Source: Biomphalaria glabrata
Lineage: Eukaryota > Mollusca > Gastropoda > Planorbidae
Length of the DNA stretch: 64,000 nt
Direction of reading: 5' to 3'
NCBI RefSeq assembly: GCF_947242115.1
Contig: NC_074720.1
Location: forward strand, 14,711,145 to 14,775,144
Under the pieces are notes generated by a model. The model was given only the letters and a program-made list of their open reading frames with translations, did no database searches and had not been told where the DNA came from. The translations under genes were made by a program, and so were the position numbers. This document shows, piece by piece, positions 22,501-34,479 of this stretch; positions within the stretch are counted from its first letter, which is position 1, and every line of letters begins with the position of its first letter.

Positions 22501-25500
22501 ATAGATGATGTCTAAGTAATTCTAGAAAATAACCAGAAAAACAAGAGAGGATATAAGTGAAGGCATATTGGTAGAACAGCAATGTCAATCATCAATAGTT
22601 CCTAAAACTCGTCATCCAAAGTAACACGATGGAATGTGAGTCCAGTGGATATATTTTATAAAAGTTAATGTATTTCCATTTCATAAATGTCTATCACAAT
22701 TTCTCTACAATATTATATTTAACACAAAAACCTTAGCATACTCACCATCAATGCAAAACTAGTAGCTGCAACGTAAGTAAGTCGATAGGAAACTGTCATA
22801 CAAAACAAGGAAGACATCTTTTGCTTGCACCAGTCTGTGGCCATGATGCTGTGCTGAGCAATAAATAGGAGAAGAAGAATCAAGTCCCAAACAAAAGCTC
22901 CAGACACAGAGGTCTCTGTTAGATAGAAACATTATAATATAATTTATCTTTTACAGTTTTATTGCACATCTTAGAGGTATATTTTTTAATAAAATTAAAA
23001 ATAAAACATAGTGAAAACGTTTTTCATAAATTATAATGTTTGATTCTAAAACTTCTGATGACTACTACACTTCTAGAATGCCTGCTTGAGCTTATGGTTC
23101 ACCTTGGTTTATTATTTTCTTATCTTATCTTATATAATACAGACGTTACTTCAAAAAAGAAGATGATTAAGTCCTACGCGTCATGCATTTAGTCATGCAT
23201 ATTAACCAATGACTTAAATTCTGCCAAGTCACTGGTTTTCCTGGCTAGCTCAGGCAACCCATTCCATGCTCTAATAGCACTAGGGAAGAAGGAGTATTTG
23301 TACAAATTTGTCCTAGCATATGGGACGAGGAATGTGCCTTTATCTTTGTGTCTTTCAGAGTATTTTATTAAATTTTGTTTTTGTATTTGAAGATTATGGT
23401 TCAGTGTTTCATGTATGATTGCTACTTTACTTTTGAGCCTTCTGTCCTGAAAGCTTTCTAAATTTAGTGATTTTACTAAAGGTGTTACTCTAGTCAAATG
23501 TGAATATTCGTTTGTTATGAATCTCACTGCTCTATTTGTGTCTGTTCCAGTTTCTTAATGTTTTCTTGAGTTGAGGGGTCCCAAACGGAGGATGCATATT
23601 CTATTATTGGCCTAACCAGGGTTAAATAACATTTTAGTTTTATGTTCTTATTTGATTTATAGAAATTTCTTTTAATAAATCCTAATGCTTTGTTTGATTT
23701 TTTTGTAGTTTCATCAATATGTGGATTCCATGATAGTTTTTCATTTATTATAACACCTAGGTATTTTGCGTTTTTAGTCTGTGTTACTGGTTTGCCATGA
23801 ATAAGATAAGTGGAATTAATTTGATTTAGTTTTTTTGTTACTCTTAACAACTGACATTTTTCTGGGTGGAAAGACATGCTCCAATTTGATTCCCATTTCT
23901 GTAATTCATCTAATTCTCTTTGTAAAATATCTGTGTCTTGTGTTGTTTTTATTGTTCTATATATTATGCAATCGTCTGCAAATAATCTGACTTTTGTTCC
24001 TGAACTAATGCAATTTGGTAAATCATTTATGTAAATTAAAAATAGTAGTGGACCCAAGACTGTTCCTTGAGGTACACCTGAGTTTACTGTTATCGGTGTT
24101 GATTTAGAGCCATTTATTATTACAGTTTGTTCTCTCCCTATCAGAAAATCTTTAATCCACTGATGCATAGGACCATTAATGCCGAAATATTTTAATTTTT
24201 TAAGCAAACTATGGTGGTGAACTTTGTCAAAAGCCTTAGAAACATCTAGTAAGATAGCATCTATTTGTTCACTATTATCTAAACCTTTTGAAAAATCATC
24301 AATTAGTCCTATTAGTTGTGTTTCACATGATCTATATTTCCTAAAGCCATGTTGGTATGGTGTGAGGACATTATGTTTGTCTAAGTGGTTTATGATGTTG
24401 CTACATATTATGTGTTCTAGGATTTTACATGTGATGCTGGTAAGTGATACTGGTCTGTAGTTTCCTGGGTCAGATTTTTCTCCTTTTTTAAATAGGGGGG
24501 TGACATTAGCTTCTTTCCAGTCCTTTGGTACTCTGCCCTGGTTAAGTGAAGCCTGAAAGAGTATTTTGAACACTGGGGCTAGCTCATTGCTTAGTTCTTT
24601 GAGTAATCTAGCTGGAATACCATCAGGTCCAAACGCTTTATTTGGTTTGGTGTTGGCTAATAGTTTTTGAATTCCATTTTCTTGTACTACTATATCTTCC
24701 ATGTTGTCTATTTGGTTCAAATTCAGTAATATGTCTTTGTCTCCTGGGGCTGAGAATGCTGATGCAAAGTATTTGTTTAGGATGTTTGCTTTAGTTTCAT
24801 TATCATTATGTATTATGTTATGTTCATCTTTTAATGGCGCTATGCCTGTTGTTTCCATTTTCTTAGACTTAATGTATGACCATAGGTTTTTGTTGTTATC
24901 TTTAGATTAGGTTAGGTTACATTTATTCCAGAGTAAGATTTTTCTTTTGGGTTTTGTATTGGCTACTGCTTTTATCTGACTGTGTATTTTTATGATCTCA
25001 TCATGTCTCATGGTCTGATAGACCAGGGATAATATCATAATCAACTACTAATCCAGGTCTGTTGGTTAAGAAGAGATCTAATGTGTTGTTTAATCTAGTT
25101 GGCTTTTTAATGATTTGATCTAAACTTAGGTTGTGTAAAGTTTCTATGAAAAGCTCATTTATGTCCACTATTAGTACTAATCATCTAATGTTAATCATAT
25201 GAAATATTCATATGATCAGATCATCAGTAGAGTATAAGAAAGTCCTCACTGAATGACTGTTATTCTCTCATACAAGAGTCTAGTAATAACTAAATAATCA
25301 TGTAAATGATATTAAATCAAATGAAATGATCATTATTAGATCTATTCTATTATGAATATGAAATTATTGATACTTCAAGTTCAATTACTTCTTTAACTTT
25401 CAAGTTCTTAATTCTTAATACTTACCTGCATCCCAATAGTTTAGAGTTTGCTTGGAGATAAATAATTGAAAATTGCCGATTGCGGCTAATGTAAAAAATG

Positions 25501-25552
25501 CAACTAAAGCTGCCACTGTATAATGTACCCCTTTTTTAGAAAAAATAAACAT
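19524..25552 (-). CDS. NRM: Nurim, inner nuclear membrane multi-pass protein
   Basis: Coding exons 25552-25426, 22915-22746, 20216-20046 and 19820-19524 join in phases 1, 0, 0 to give 254 aa (human nurim is 262 aa). Exon 1 encodes a first membrane segment (VAALVAFFTLAAIGNFQLF). Exon 2 has FVWDLILLLLFIAQHSIMA, the family's most conserved block with its QHS motif. Exon 3 has LFFLMFHALAWLMLALELVL and LGEMIGVSQ; exon 4 has YSRMRHPGVVLLTIMLWIHP and DRLLLACTLTSYMIG, matching the conserved RHP and LLLA segments. Nurim lies in the inner nuclear membrane and is related to isoprenylcysteine carboxyl methyltransferases, but its own activity is unproven. Intron 1 holds a 2-kb LINE and intron 2 an LTR-like repeat, SINEs and LINE pieces. 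The gene is divergent from the transporter at 28079. Confidence 0.95.
20385..20844 (-). repeat. LTR-like interspersed repeat, copy B
   Basis: Minus-strand relative of 7573-7991, inside nurim intron 2. It shares the GATCTGTGTTGT start, the CTATATAAAGAGCG box (near 20730), an ATCAAGTACAAGTC block and the CAATATAATGA end. A solo LTR is the simplest reading, but proof is lacking. The divergence from copy A suggests considerable age. Confidence 0.5.
21173..21445 (+). repeat. SINE with tRNA-like head and conserved body, copy 1
   Basis: Head: GAGGTCTTGAGTTTGAATCTTGG, a B-box-like block, then GGGATTTTTAGGGCGCC and AAATGGGTACCTGAC, GTAAAGGCTGTTGGTCATTG, and an AGGTCTGAAAGGGG end. The same order occurs at 34480-34675 and, reversed, at 49022-49282. 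This composition matches a SINE family widespread in gastropods. Located in nurim intron 2. Confidence 0.75.
21720..22145 (+). mobile_element. LINE reverse transcriptase N-terminal fragment
   Basis: A 138-codon open frame (21727-22143) encodes DGELITENSRVIERWAEYLE, then SEIIRTVENQKATREDQITA and ELINYGGKDLHSQI, WEEEEIPTEW, LITPIHNKKD. These correspond to the region leading into the reverse transcriptase fingers. The palm is absent, so it is a truncated copy. Located in nurim intron 2. Confidence 0.85.
22262..22345 (-). repeat. tRNA-derived SINE fragment (minus strand)
   Basis: On the minus strand reads GTGGTTACCACTTTGGCTTG, AGAAGCCTGAGAAG, then GAATTCAGGTCGTTCCC and an A/T tail; same family as 15596-15690. 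Confidence 0.6.
22372..22506 (+). mobile_element. LINE 3'-terminal fragment
   Basis: Encodes LRVRAWRSKAKDRSEWKDVL and HARALHGL, the same terminus as 17440-17592, followed by CCACTGGGATAGATAGATGA. Only this end is present. Confidence 0.7.
23110..25170 (-). mobile_element. CR1/Jockey-like LINE with nearly whole reverse transcriptase
   Basis: Minus-strand frame 24858-23524 (444 codons) contains a full set of palm and finger motifs: KAFGPDGIPARLL, NYRPVSLTSITCKILE, DVSKAFDKVHHHSLL, GVPQGTVLGPLLFLIYINDL, FADDCIIYR and KYLGVIINEKLSWN. The C-terminal part continues in frame 23527-23189 (FITNEYSHLTRVTPL, FFPSAIRAWNGLP) after a single-base frame change. Upstream, 25165-25020 encodes the last part of an endonuclease (TLDLFLTNRPGLV, PGLSDHE), then about 100 codons of the linker seem deleted. 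The 3' tail contains ATAAGATAAGATAAGA, typical of CR1-group ends. The copy is 5'-truncated and inactive but fairly young. Located in nurim intron 1. Confidence 0.92.
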
Positions 25553-25559
25553 TTTCTCA

Positions 25560-26665
25560 AGTTTTTAATCTACCATTTAATCTTGTAAACAATAAAAGAA
25601 CAAGAACAGAATCTCAAGAGTATGCTACAGAATATCAGAGTACTGTACCCTAGAAAAGAAAAGATAACTCCAAAACAGATTTTGAGTTTACTAAAATAGA
25701 ATCTAGGATCCTGGCTGATATTACTGATAAGATCTCATCTACATCTAGATCTATATACATGGTCTAGATCTAAAATAAAATTTAGTCTAAATGATTAGGC
25801 TTGGCTTAGGCAAGACAGGGACTTTAATTAATAAAGAATATTAAAGATCCATTAGACTGACTAGTCTAGATTTAAATTTAACTGTGAAGTCACTCGACAC
25901 CCACTTCAGTTACAGTGACTTACTGACTTAGCCTTAGCGCCCTTAGTAAAGCCTTAGCCTTACCTCAGTAATAGTAAGTTAGTATTACTATTACTATTAG
26001 TTAGGTTTTAGCCCACTGGTACTGGCCACTGCCACTAGCAGACTAGTAATATAAATGATTACCAAATAATTATTAATAATATATAATATATAATAGTACT
26101 GTAGTGTCTGTAGCAGTGTAGCCTAGTTACTAGTAGGTAGTAGACTTGTTGTAGTAGAGTAGACTAACTTCCTTGTCTTAGACTTAAGATTCTATTACTA
26201 TTAGTACTATTACTATTAATTTATTGAAAGTTAAAATAAAAGTTAAGACTAAGTAAGTAAGTAAGACTGTATTTTCTGTAAGTTATAAACTTATACTATA
26301 GATCTAAATTCTAAGTCTAATTCCTAAATACTAAAATTCTAAAATAGTGACTGTAACTGTAAGATAAGTCAGATTCTAATCATTCTTGTAGTACGTTGTC
26401 GTTGTACACTAACACTGTTACTGTAGATTCTACTAGATCTAGCTAGGACTAGACAGTAAGAGTAGTAAGACACTAGATATTAGTAACTTATTAGTTACTA
26501 GGCCCTAGGCCTATAGTATATATATATAAAATATATTATATAGGTATATGTATAATTAACTGTAATTATAAACTATAGAATAATACTAATAATTAATAGA
26601 TTAGAAATTTACTTAATTTAATTAGATCTAGCTAGTCACTAGTGATTGAGTAATTGTCAGTATCT
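25560..26665. promoter_or_regulatory. CTAG/TAGT-rich low-complexity upstream region of nurim
   Basis: Starts just upstream of the nurim ATG. The sequence is built from short overlapping words (CTAGATCT, ACTAGT, TAGTACT, TTACTATTACTATTAG) with very little other content. A similar tract lies upstream of KIF3B. Promoter role is inferred from position. Confidence 0.4.
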
Positions 26666-26669
26666 AATC

Positions 26670-27489
26670 TAGCGGTTCTCAACCTTTTTAGTGCCGCAAC
26701 CCCCTATTACGATTCCCCACTAAGCAGCGACCCCCAACCGTAATTTTGTCTCATTCGTGGGCTTAGTGCCGCTAGGTAAATGGAAATTGGCTAATGTTAT
26801 AATATCGTTATCGTAATTTCTATGTAATACCTGATCTATGGCGTATGAATTTCATCGAGGCATAATGTACTTGATCCTTGCATTGAAAATTTTAATTATT
26901 CAAGGCAACAAAAATATCTACTACGTCGGCTATTTTCTGTATTTTTGCTTACTGATAAAAAAACAAAACTAACTTTTTCACGAAGATTAAAAAAAAACTT
27001 TTTAGAACATTCCCTCTTGAAAACCTTGTCACATCAGTGTGAAATAGAAGAACAGATTGAACGCATCAAGCTCATTTCGAAGAACTATAAGTAACTATTG
27101 ATGAAAAAAACATGTCTACCTTCAAACAATGATGTTACACTCACTAACTCAAAGTGCCATATGTATCCTCTAACTCTAGCAAAATAAATATCCATCTTCC
27201 TTAATATGTCATCTTCATTTTTAATTTTATTAAATTTATATTTCATGGTCGTTTCATAGTTTATGAAACATATATTTATAGTGTAATGTCCCACTCCCTT
27301 TTTTTTTTAATTAGAAATGAAAATGTATACCAACTATGGTATAGATATGCTTGTTAAAAACAACAAAAAAATAATAATTTCCAATGATAAATAGACCAAA
27401 AAACCCAAATTTCAGATTGTCTTAGGCGACCCTGACAAATGGGCAGGCGACCCCCTAAGTGGTCGCGACCCATAGGTTAAGAAACCCTG
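26670..27489 (+). mobile_element. 820-bp non-autonomous hAT element with perfect 8-bp target duplication
   Basis: Starts TAGCGGTTCTCAACC and ends GGTTAAGAAACCCTG, an imperfect inverted repeat. Flanked by ATCTAATC at 26662-26669 and again at 27490-27497. Ends carry the same GCGACCCC blocks as 9473-9652. The interior has no long open frame; it might be a deletion derivative of an autonomous element. It lies between the divergent nurim and MFSD4B genes. Confidence 0.88.
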
Positions 27490-27499
27490 ATCTAATCTA

Positions 27500-28050
27500 A
27501 CCCAATACTACACCTAGTTAGAGTAATAGGCATTATCATTATGATTAGGATTGAAATTGATTGAGTATAATGTCACTGACTGTGTCACACTAGTGTGTAT
27601 ATAATGATTACAATCTATTAAATTATTATTATTATCTTGACTGCATGTATGTACTTCACATGTGTTGAGCTGTGTTTAATCTGTGATTTAACTATAAATC
27701 AAGATCTATATATAATATGATGAAACTTGTTAAGAAGCACACAATGAAATCCATGTCAGCAGACATGAAGTTTATATTATAAAATATAATCATATAATCA
27801 TTTATAATGATAAAATGAATTATATTAGGCTTCTTATTAGCACAACAACATGATTCATGATAAATTATATTATAAACCAACCAAAATCATTGGATATTAT
27901 CCTCAAACATGAACTAATCCAAAAAAATCTAACAAGTTCCCTTAAAATATACTATGATGTCCTCTCTACTAGGACTTCTGGTTACTGACCCCAAAATCTT
28001 CCCATAAGAGTAGAGTACTTGAGTATTACATAAAAATTCTTTTTTTTTAG
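27500..28050 (+). promoter_or_regulatory. Upstream region of the MFSD4B gene
   Basis: AT-rich DNA. A TTTTTTTTAG at 28043-28050 resembles a splice acceptor, so the start codon may lie in a second exon with the transcript starting further upstream. No TATA box could be singled out. Confidence 0.3.
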
Positions 28051-28078
28051 CTCAAGTTTTTCTTGTTTGTGACTCACA

Positions 28079-31000
28079 ATGATGATGGAAGAGGAAGAAG
28101 AAACTTTGTTTGATCAAGAGAATTTGCTTAACAATCAGAACGATGTTAGGGAAGAAAGAGATATGAAAATGAGAAGATTCAAAAAGACATTGGCTATCTC
28201 TATGGCATTTTTTTGCCTGGTAATTTAATTTCCATATATTTTTCATGTATGTGCAATTGTTTTAGAAACTTGTAGATTACTTTCTATTTAAAAACAACAA
28301 CAACAATATTAGTTGATGTGTAATATAGTATAATAATTTGAGGTAGCTTTTAAACAATGACATTTTTGTGTGGATACAAAACTGTCCGGGCTCCCAGTAA
28401 ATGTATATAATATACAGTTTTTGTGAGTCTATAATCATGATGGAACATGTGGTCGAAGTCACAAAGTACTGGGTGTCATAGTCTCCTGCCCTAGGTGTCA
28501 TAGTCTCCTGTCCTGGGTGTCATAGTCTCCTGTCCTGGGTGTCATAGTCTCCTGTCCTGGGTGTCATAGTCTCCTGTCCTAGGTGTCATAGTCTCCTGTC
28601 CTGGGTGTCATAGTCTCCTGTCCTGGGTGTCATAGTCTCCTGTCCTAGGTGTCATAGTCTCCTGTCCTAGGTGTCATAGTCTCCTGTCCTGGGTGTCATA
28701 GTCTCCTGTCCTGGGTTTCATTTCAAGTGACAGACATGATTTTATTTGTCAATATTTCTTGAGTCCACCCAACTTTCATCTTTAATTTTATTGTCTACCA
28801 CATTCTTTTTTTTTCTTTAAAAATATTTTGAGCAAAATAATTAATAGTCCTTTGTGTCTAGATTATGGATTTGTGTGTGTACATATAATATATAATATTT
28901 ATATATTTTTGTGCAATGCAATTACAGGGTCTGTGTATTGCCATTCCTGGACCAACACTGATAGAGCTGGGTAGGAATGTTCAGAGCAACACAGAACACA
29001 TGTCCTACATTTTCACTGCACGTTCTATTGGTTACCTCATTGGCTCTGTGGTTGGAGGCATCCTCTTTGACTTCTTTGATCAGCAGCTTCTGCTGTTCTA
29101 TACACTAGCCTCTACGACTTTGGCCACAGTGGGGATCCCATGGTGCAATGCTTTGTTGGCGCTGTCTCTTCTGATTTGCATTCAAGGGATAGCTGTTGGT
29201 GTTCTGGACACAGGTAGATTTTTACTTTTTAAACATTTACTCTCTTTTGGTGGGTTGGTTTTAATTACTGATATATTTCTTATGAAATTAATTTCAGTTC
29301 AGATAAATTTTTAAATTCAAAATAAATATAAAAGTCAAGTTTACATTGAGGCATTATTGTTCATTTAAAAGATGAAGTAAAGGTCATTTGTGAACAACAT
29401 AATAGGTTCAACACATCGACCTATTGTCTTGACCCAAATTAAGTCAGGATTTTGAAATCTTCAATAATACTGTGCATAAAATGGACCGGATTTAGATCTA
29501 TTTCAAACATGGCAAATGTTTCCTTATCAAGTTTAAAAAAATATTTTTTCAATAAAATGAAAGTAGAGTATGAAAATAGTTTACCAGTTTCGCCCAATAT
29601 GAGATATAAAATACTGTGAAAAAGAGTTAACCTGATTTGTTAAAAAGTTTCGTCCTTTAAAGAGACATTTAAGTATTTTTTTTTATTTTTAGGGCCGTCT
29701 CAGCTATGATGTAACGAACATTTCTGCCAAGTTTTATCAAGATTGGTCAAACTCTTTTGATTTCTATGCGAGACATGCATACATACATGTATACATACAT
29801 TCATATACATATGCCTTACTTTCTCCTTTATATATTATCATGACAGAAGAAAGCAAAGAGGCTTATAATGAAGGGGAGTAGCTCAAGACATCTGTCAGTT
29901 GAAAGCTAAAAATCAATAAATTTACTCTAGTTCTCTCATTGACAGGTGTATGCGATTGGGAAAAGGGGGGGGGTGAATATGTCATGCTGTTTAAAGTTGA
30001 ACTATTGAGATCTTTATTCAACAAGGCATAAGTCTGGGCAGGTCATTAAGTAGATGTAATATAGCTTGTAAGCTGATTTAAAAAAAACCCACAAAACTTT
30101 GTGATAGTACAGAACTAGGCATTTTAACTTGCATGGTAAAGAATAGCATTTAACAGGAGAATTGTTTATTTATTTATAAAATCTTAATTCTTCTTTATAT
30201 CTCATATATCTACTTCATCTTCCTTAAAATATTCTGTTAGATCACAAGACTCTTCATCTCACAAATGATTTAACAATAACCATACACAACTTTGTTAGAA
30301 TGAACCCTACTTCAATCACAGAGACTAAAAATAACTACACACAATTTTGTTAGAATGAACCCTACTTTAATCACAGAGACTAACAATAACTACTCACAAT
30401 TTTGTTAGAATGAACCCTACTTTAATCTCTGAGGCTAGCAATAATATTCATAAAAAAATCTCCATACTAAATCTTTACTTCTGCTTCAATCTTTTTAACT
30501 CCTTTATATTCAACACATATTTGCACTATCACACATTCACACCATGCTGCCCTCTTACTGAAACATTTATCTTTTTTTTTTTAAATTAGGACCTGTAAAA
30601 AAAATATCCTTCAAGTCACTATTTCCTTTTTATCTGTGACTCTAAAGAGCCAACGATGGTGATAATGTTTTTCTTTTCTTTTTTTTTTTTTCAATCATTG
30701 GCTATATGCCATTTTAATTGTTAACTAGGTTAATTTGTTAATGAACCTGTTTAAATTGACTTAATTGGTGGAAAACAAAAAACGAATACAGGCAAGAGGT
30801 TTACAGCTGAGTTTGAAATTAAGGCTGATCAAATGAGATTATAGACTGGGTCTAGTCTTGGGCTCATATAAAAAGATTTTTGATCGATGCCCTTGCAAAA
30901 TCCTCTACAGGGGCAAACTTTTGAGTTGTTAGATGAAGCCAAAGTTTGTTTGGAAGTAAGTCTAGATGACAGATTTAAAGCATTAGTTCCTAGTGGAGCT

Positions 31001-33145
31001 TTTTTTAAAAAAAAACTCAGGATGGTGTTAAGCTCACCCTGCTTCAATGGGTGCTTGACATGTATTATCTGTATACTTAGGTCTCGAAGGAAACTTTTTT
31101 CTTTATTCAATTTATCCCAACTCCTGAACCAAAGATGTACTTTAAAATAAAGACAGGTGTACATATATAATAAACCAATTTCTAATAGGTAATAATTATT
31201 TTCTTATTTCTGTTGTCTTTCAGGGGGCAATGTTTTTTGCATAAAGATTTGGGGAAAAAAAAGTGCACCTTACATGCAGCTCTTGCATTTCTCTTTTGGA
31301 GTGGGAGCGTTCTTAGCCCCTCTCATTGTGGAGCCTTTCTTCCTTGGCAACTCAGGATATAATGAATCCTCTAAGGTGGGCCCCTACTGGGGACAGTACA
31401 ATAACAAGATGAACAACCCAAGATATGTGAGAGAAATTTCATTAGATTCCATGGCCCCTACTGGTTTCAAGAATGCTGATATTCTGATTTACAGATTTAG
31501 ACGCCAGATTTCTGGTGATGTTAAACAGAATGATTCTGCATTGCTGCTTGAGGACATAGATAATACTACTTTGCTTAACAAAACAGATGAAACTCCTTTG
31601 CCATTACCAACTGAAAAGCCTCGGCCTCATAAGCCCACTGTAATTGAACCAAATAACCTGAGTAAAGATCATGCTGATTCCGAAGTGATTAAAAGTCAAT
31701 TAATAGATATTATTGACAATAAAAAACAAAATCCGGGTACAGCAGCACCACCACCAGTGAGTGTACAATCAGCCACTAAAGCTGATGAGCTTGCCTCCAA
31801 TGTAAGTTTAAGTAATAGCTCAGATGCATTCTTGTCTAACCAGTCGAAGGTTAATGTGACCTTGGAGATTACATCTGCTGTGGCTTCTGTTTTGCCCTCT
31901 AGTTCTTCCATAACCACCACAGAACCTACTACAACAACTTCAACTGCATCAACAACAACTACATCAACAACTACCACTTCGTCAACTACCACAACTACAT
32001 CAACTTCAACAACAACATTGCTCACAGCAGTGCCAACATCACAACCCCCATCTACGAAGTCTATTATAACCTCTAGCACAAATGGTCCTGCCACAAAGCC
32101 TAGCGCAACTTTTGACAACATCTCCTCCATGAGTACCAATGTCACCAAACCAGAAGCCATAAACAGAAATCTGTTAAACCATGTCATAGAGGAATTAAAA
32201 AGTTTATCTATTTCAAAGATTCAGTTTGCTTATCTAACTATAGGATTTCTATTAGCTGTCAATGCTGCCTTCTTTCTTTTCCTTCACTACCAGGACCTGC
32301 GCTCCAACATCCCGTTACGCCCCTTGGCTCAGTTGGACCTCACCAGGCAGCCGGACTCTAGGCTGTATAAAGTGTCTATTCTTGGACTACTTTTCCTCTT
32401 CTTTTTAGTTTATGTTGGCCTTGAAGTCACATTTGGAGGCCTAATCACAACGTTTGCAGAGGATTTCACTCCCACTGCTACAAAAGGAGCTACATTGGCA
32501 GCAACATTTTGGGGTTGCTTGGCTTGCGGAAGGGGAGTCAGTATTATAATTGCTCGCTACTTCAAGCCTCCTTGCATGATTGTGGCCAACTTGATCCTGA
32601 CAATAACTGGAGCCTGTTTGTTAAGTTTTTCCATCTCCAGTAGTAACTCTGTGATTTGGGTGGGCACTGTGCTCTTTGGTCTTGGCATGTCTTCTATTTA
32701 CCCGACTGCCATCACCTGGGCTGATACATACTACCCATTAACTGGAAAAGCCACTGCTGTGTTTGTTGCTGGTTCAGGCATTGGGGAGATGACCCTTCCC
32801 ATGTTTACAGCCTACTTGTTTCAGAACTTTGATAGGATGTACCTGATGTATATGTGCCTGACTTTGTCTTCACTGCTGGTGCTGCTTTACATTAACCTGC
32901 AGGTCGTGGCCTGCAAGAGAACACGATCCACTGCAGGGCGATCCCACTCTGGGTTTATGCGTCTGCAGAACAGTGAGGAGATGGCAGATGCTCTAGACAT
33001 GAACTCATTAAGCGTAACAGAGAATGGTCTGACGGAGACACTGCGGAGGAGGGATGTTAACAGCACTGATGATGATAAAAGGAAGCAGATCGGAGGAGCA
33101 CATGATATGGCAGAGTTTACCAAGTTGATTGACATGAGTGACTAA
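28079..33145 (+). CDS. MFSD4B: Sodium-dependent glucose transporter 1-like protein (major facilitator superfamily)
   Basis: Coding exons 28079-28219, 28928-29213 and 31224-33145 join in phases 0 and 1 to give 782 aa. Three Met codons in a row open the frame; the first is used here. Residues 1-35 are acidic and cytoplasmic. Twelve membrane segments are visible, the first five at about 37-183 and the last seven at about 475-715. Family hallmarks: GLCIAIPGPTLIEL, RSIGYLIGSVVGG, the exon 2/3 junction LDTGGNVF, and HFSFGVGAFLAPL, nearly the NaGLT1 pattern. The first half's last loop (about 184-474) is enormous, about 290 aa against about 50 in mammals, with about 11 N-glycosylation sequons and a Thr/Ser tract at about 369-409. 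The cytoplasmic tail is about 65 aa. NaGLT1 family members carry hexoses and related solutes across the plasma membrane; the substrate here is unknown. Confidence 0.93.
28470..28718 (+). repeat. 22-bp minisatellite in MFSD4B intron 1
   Basis: About 11 near-identical units of GTGTCATAGTCTCCTGTCCT plus GG or AG. Units differ mainly at one or two positions, so the array is young. Confidence 0.95.
29680..29880 (+). repeat. Dispersed repeat end with ACATACAT tail
   Basis: GGGCCGTCTCAGCTATGATG, GAACATTTCTGCCAAGTTTT and ATCAAGATTGGTCAAAC lead into CATACATACATGTATACATA and a CCTTTATATATTA end. This resembles the 3' terminus of a dispersed mollusc element. No coding part is present. Confidence 0.5.
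30275..30440 (+). repeat. Three-copy 55-bp tandem repeat
   Basis: Three adjacent units share CACAATTTTGTTAGAATGAA and CCCTACTTTAATCACAGAGAC with few differences. Located in MFSD4B intron 2. Confidence 0.9.
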
Positions 33146-33540
33146 ACTAATTTATGTTTTGTGCACATATGTTATGATTGGCCTGAGTAATTAGACTTCT
33201 TATATCCACATATATTGTGATTTTGTTATGTATGGTATACATAAAATTGACCATATTGCCAATTACTTGTGATTACATATAAATACTCTCATTCCTTATA
33301 CTATTTTAATCTAGCGTAATATATCCTTTCATTTTACCTTTGTTTTGATTTTAAATGTTCCTTTTTTTTCTTCTGTTCATTTGATTCACCACATTTTGTA
33401 CATTATTTCCATTTATACTTGATTGTTTTTCAACCTGTTACTTTTCCCAATTTTCTTTAATTCCTGTTACAACGTGTAGTTTAATGTAAGTGGAAGTGAA
33501 AAATATTCTAACAAAATCCAGTTGACATATCAATCCTGCT

Positions 33541-33732
<192 letters not shown>

Positions 33733-34479
33733 TCTGTCTGTGGCATTTTACATCTCGAGAGTCGATATTTTTCCTTTGCAACTTCTTGTGTGACTAATTA
33801 ATAGCCCAATCCTTGATACACAGCTGCGATTGCAGGTTGGGCATATATATGTATGAACAAAGAAAGTGTGTATGTCTTGTGTGTAAATAACAACTGAGTG
33901 AGAGATTTTCATGACTTGCAATGTTTTATGTAAGATTGGAATTTTACTGAATCAATAATAATCAAATAATGATTGCGTACAGTTTGTCTTTCAAAGTGAA
34001 CAGGATTTCAATGAATGGTTTGTTGAAGAGCAAGCTATCCAACTTGAAATGTTCAGACACTATTAGCTTTTAGTGTTAATTCTACTTCAAAGTGTATTTA
34101 TTATGATTCAAATATGTGCTCTCTATTCTGTTTGGTTATCACCTAAATGTTGTGTAACAGCTAATTGTAAATTATGACTACATCTATCTTCAATAATTTT
34201 TTTTCCATGTACTAATTCCACGCCAAAGTGTATCATGCACCATGAGCACAATGACTAAACATAATCTGTCCCTTATGATTGTATCAGAATGTTGTTTTGA
34301 CATTTATGTACATAAAACAATACTAATAACTCCACAATACCAAAATTTAACACTAATCAGAGTAACTCTTTTACCCTAGACAGGATGCGCCATCTAATAA
34401 AAGTAAGCACAACCCTCTAAAAACAAGGAAACTCAGAAAAGATACAAACAACCTTCACTTAGTTCCTAATTTTTTTTAA

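Larger units (their letters stand above)
29214..31223. other. MFSD4B intron 2
   Basis: Two-kilobase intron with GTAGAT donor and TTTCAG acceptor. Apart from the repeats listed separately it is AT-rich and without coding signal. A 111-codon minus-strand frame (31164-30829) overlaps a plus-strand frame and shows no motif. Confidence 0.6.

Noticed and set aside
31696-32187. 163-codon minus-strand frame rich in Val and Asp
   Set aside because: It is the antisense shadow of the Thr/Ser-rich loop of MFSD4B.
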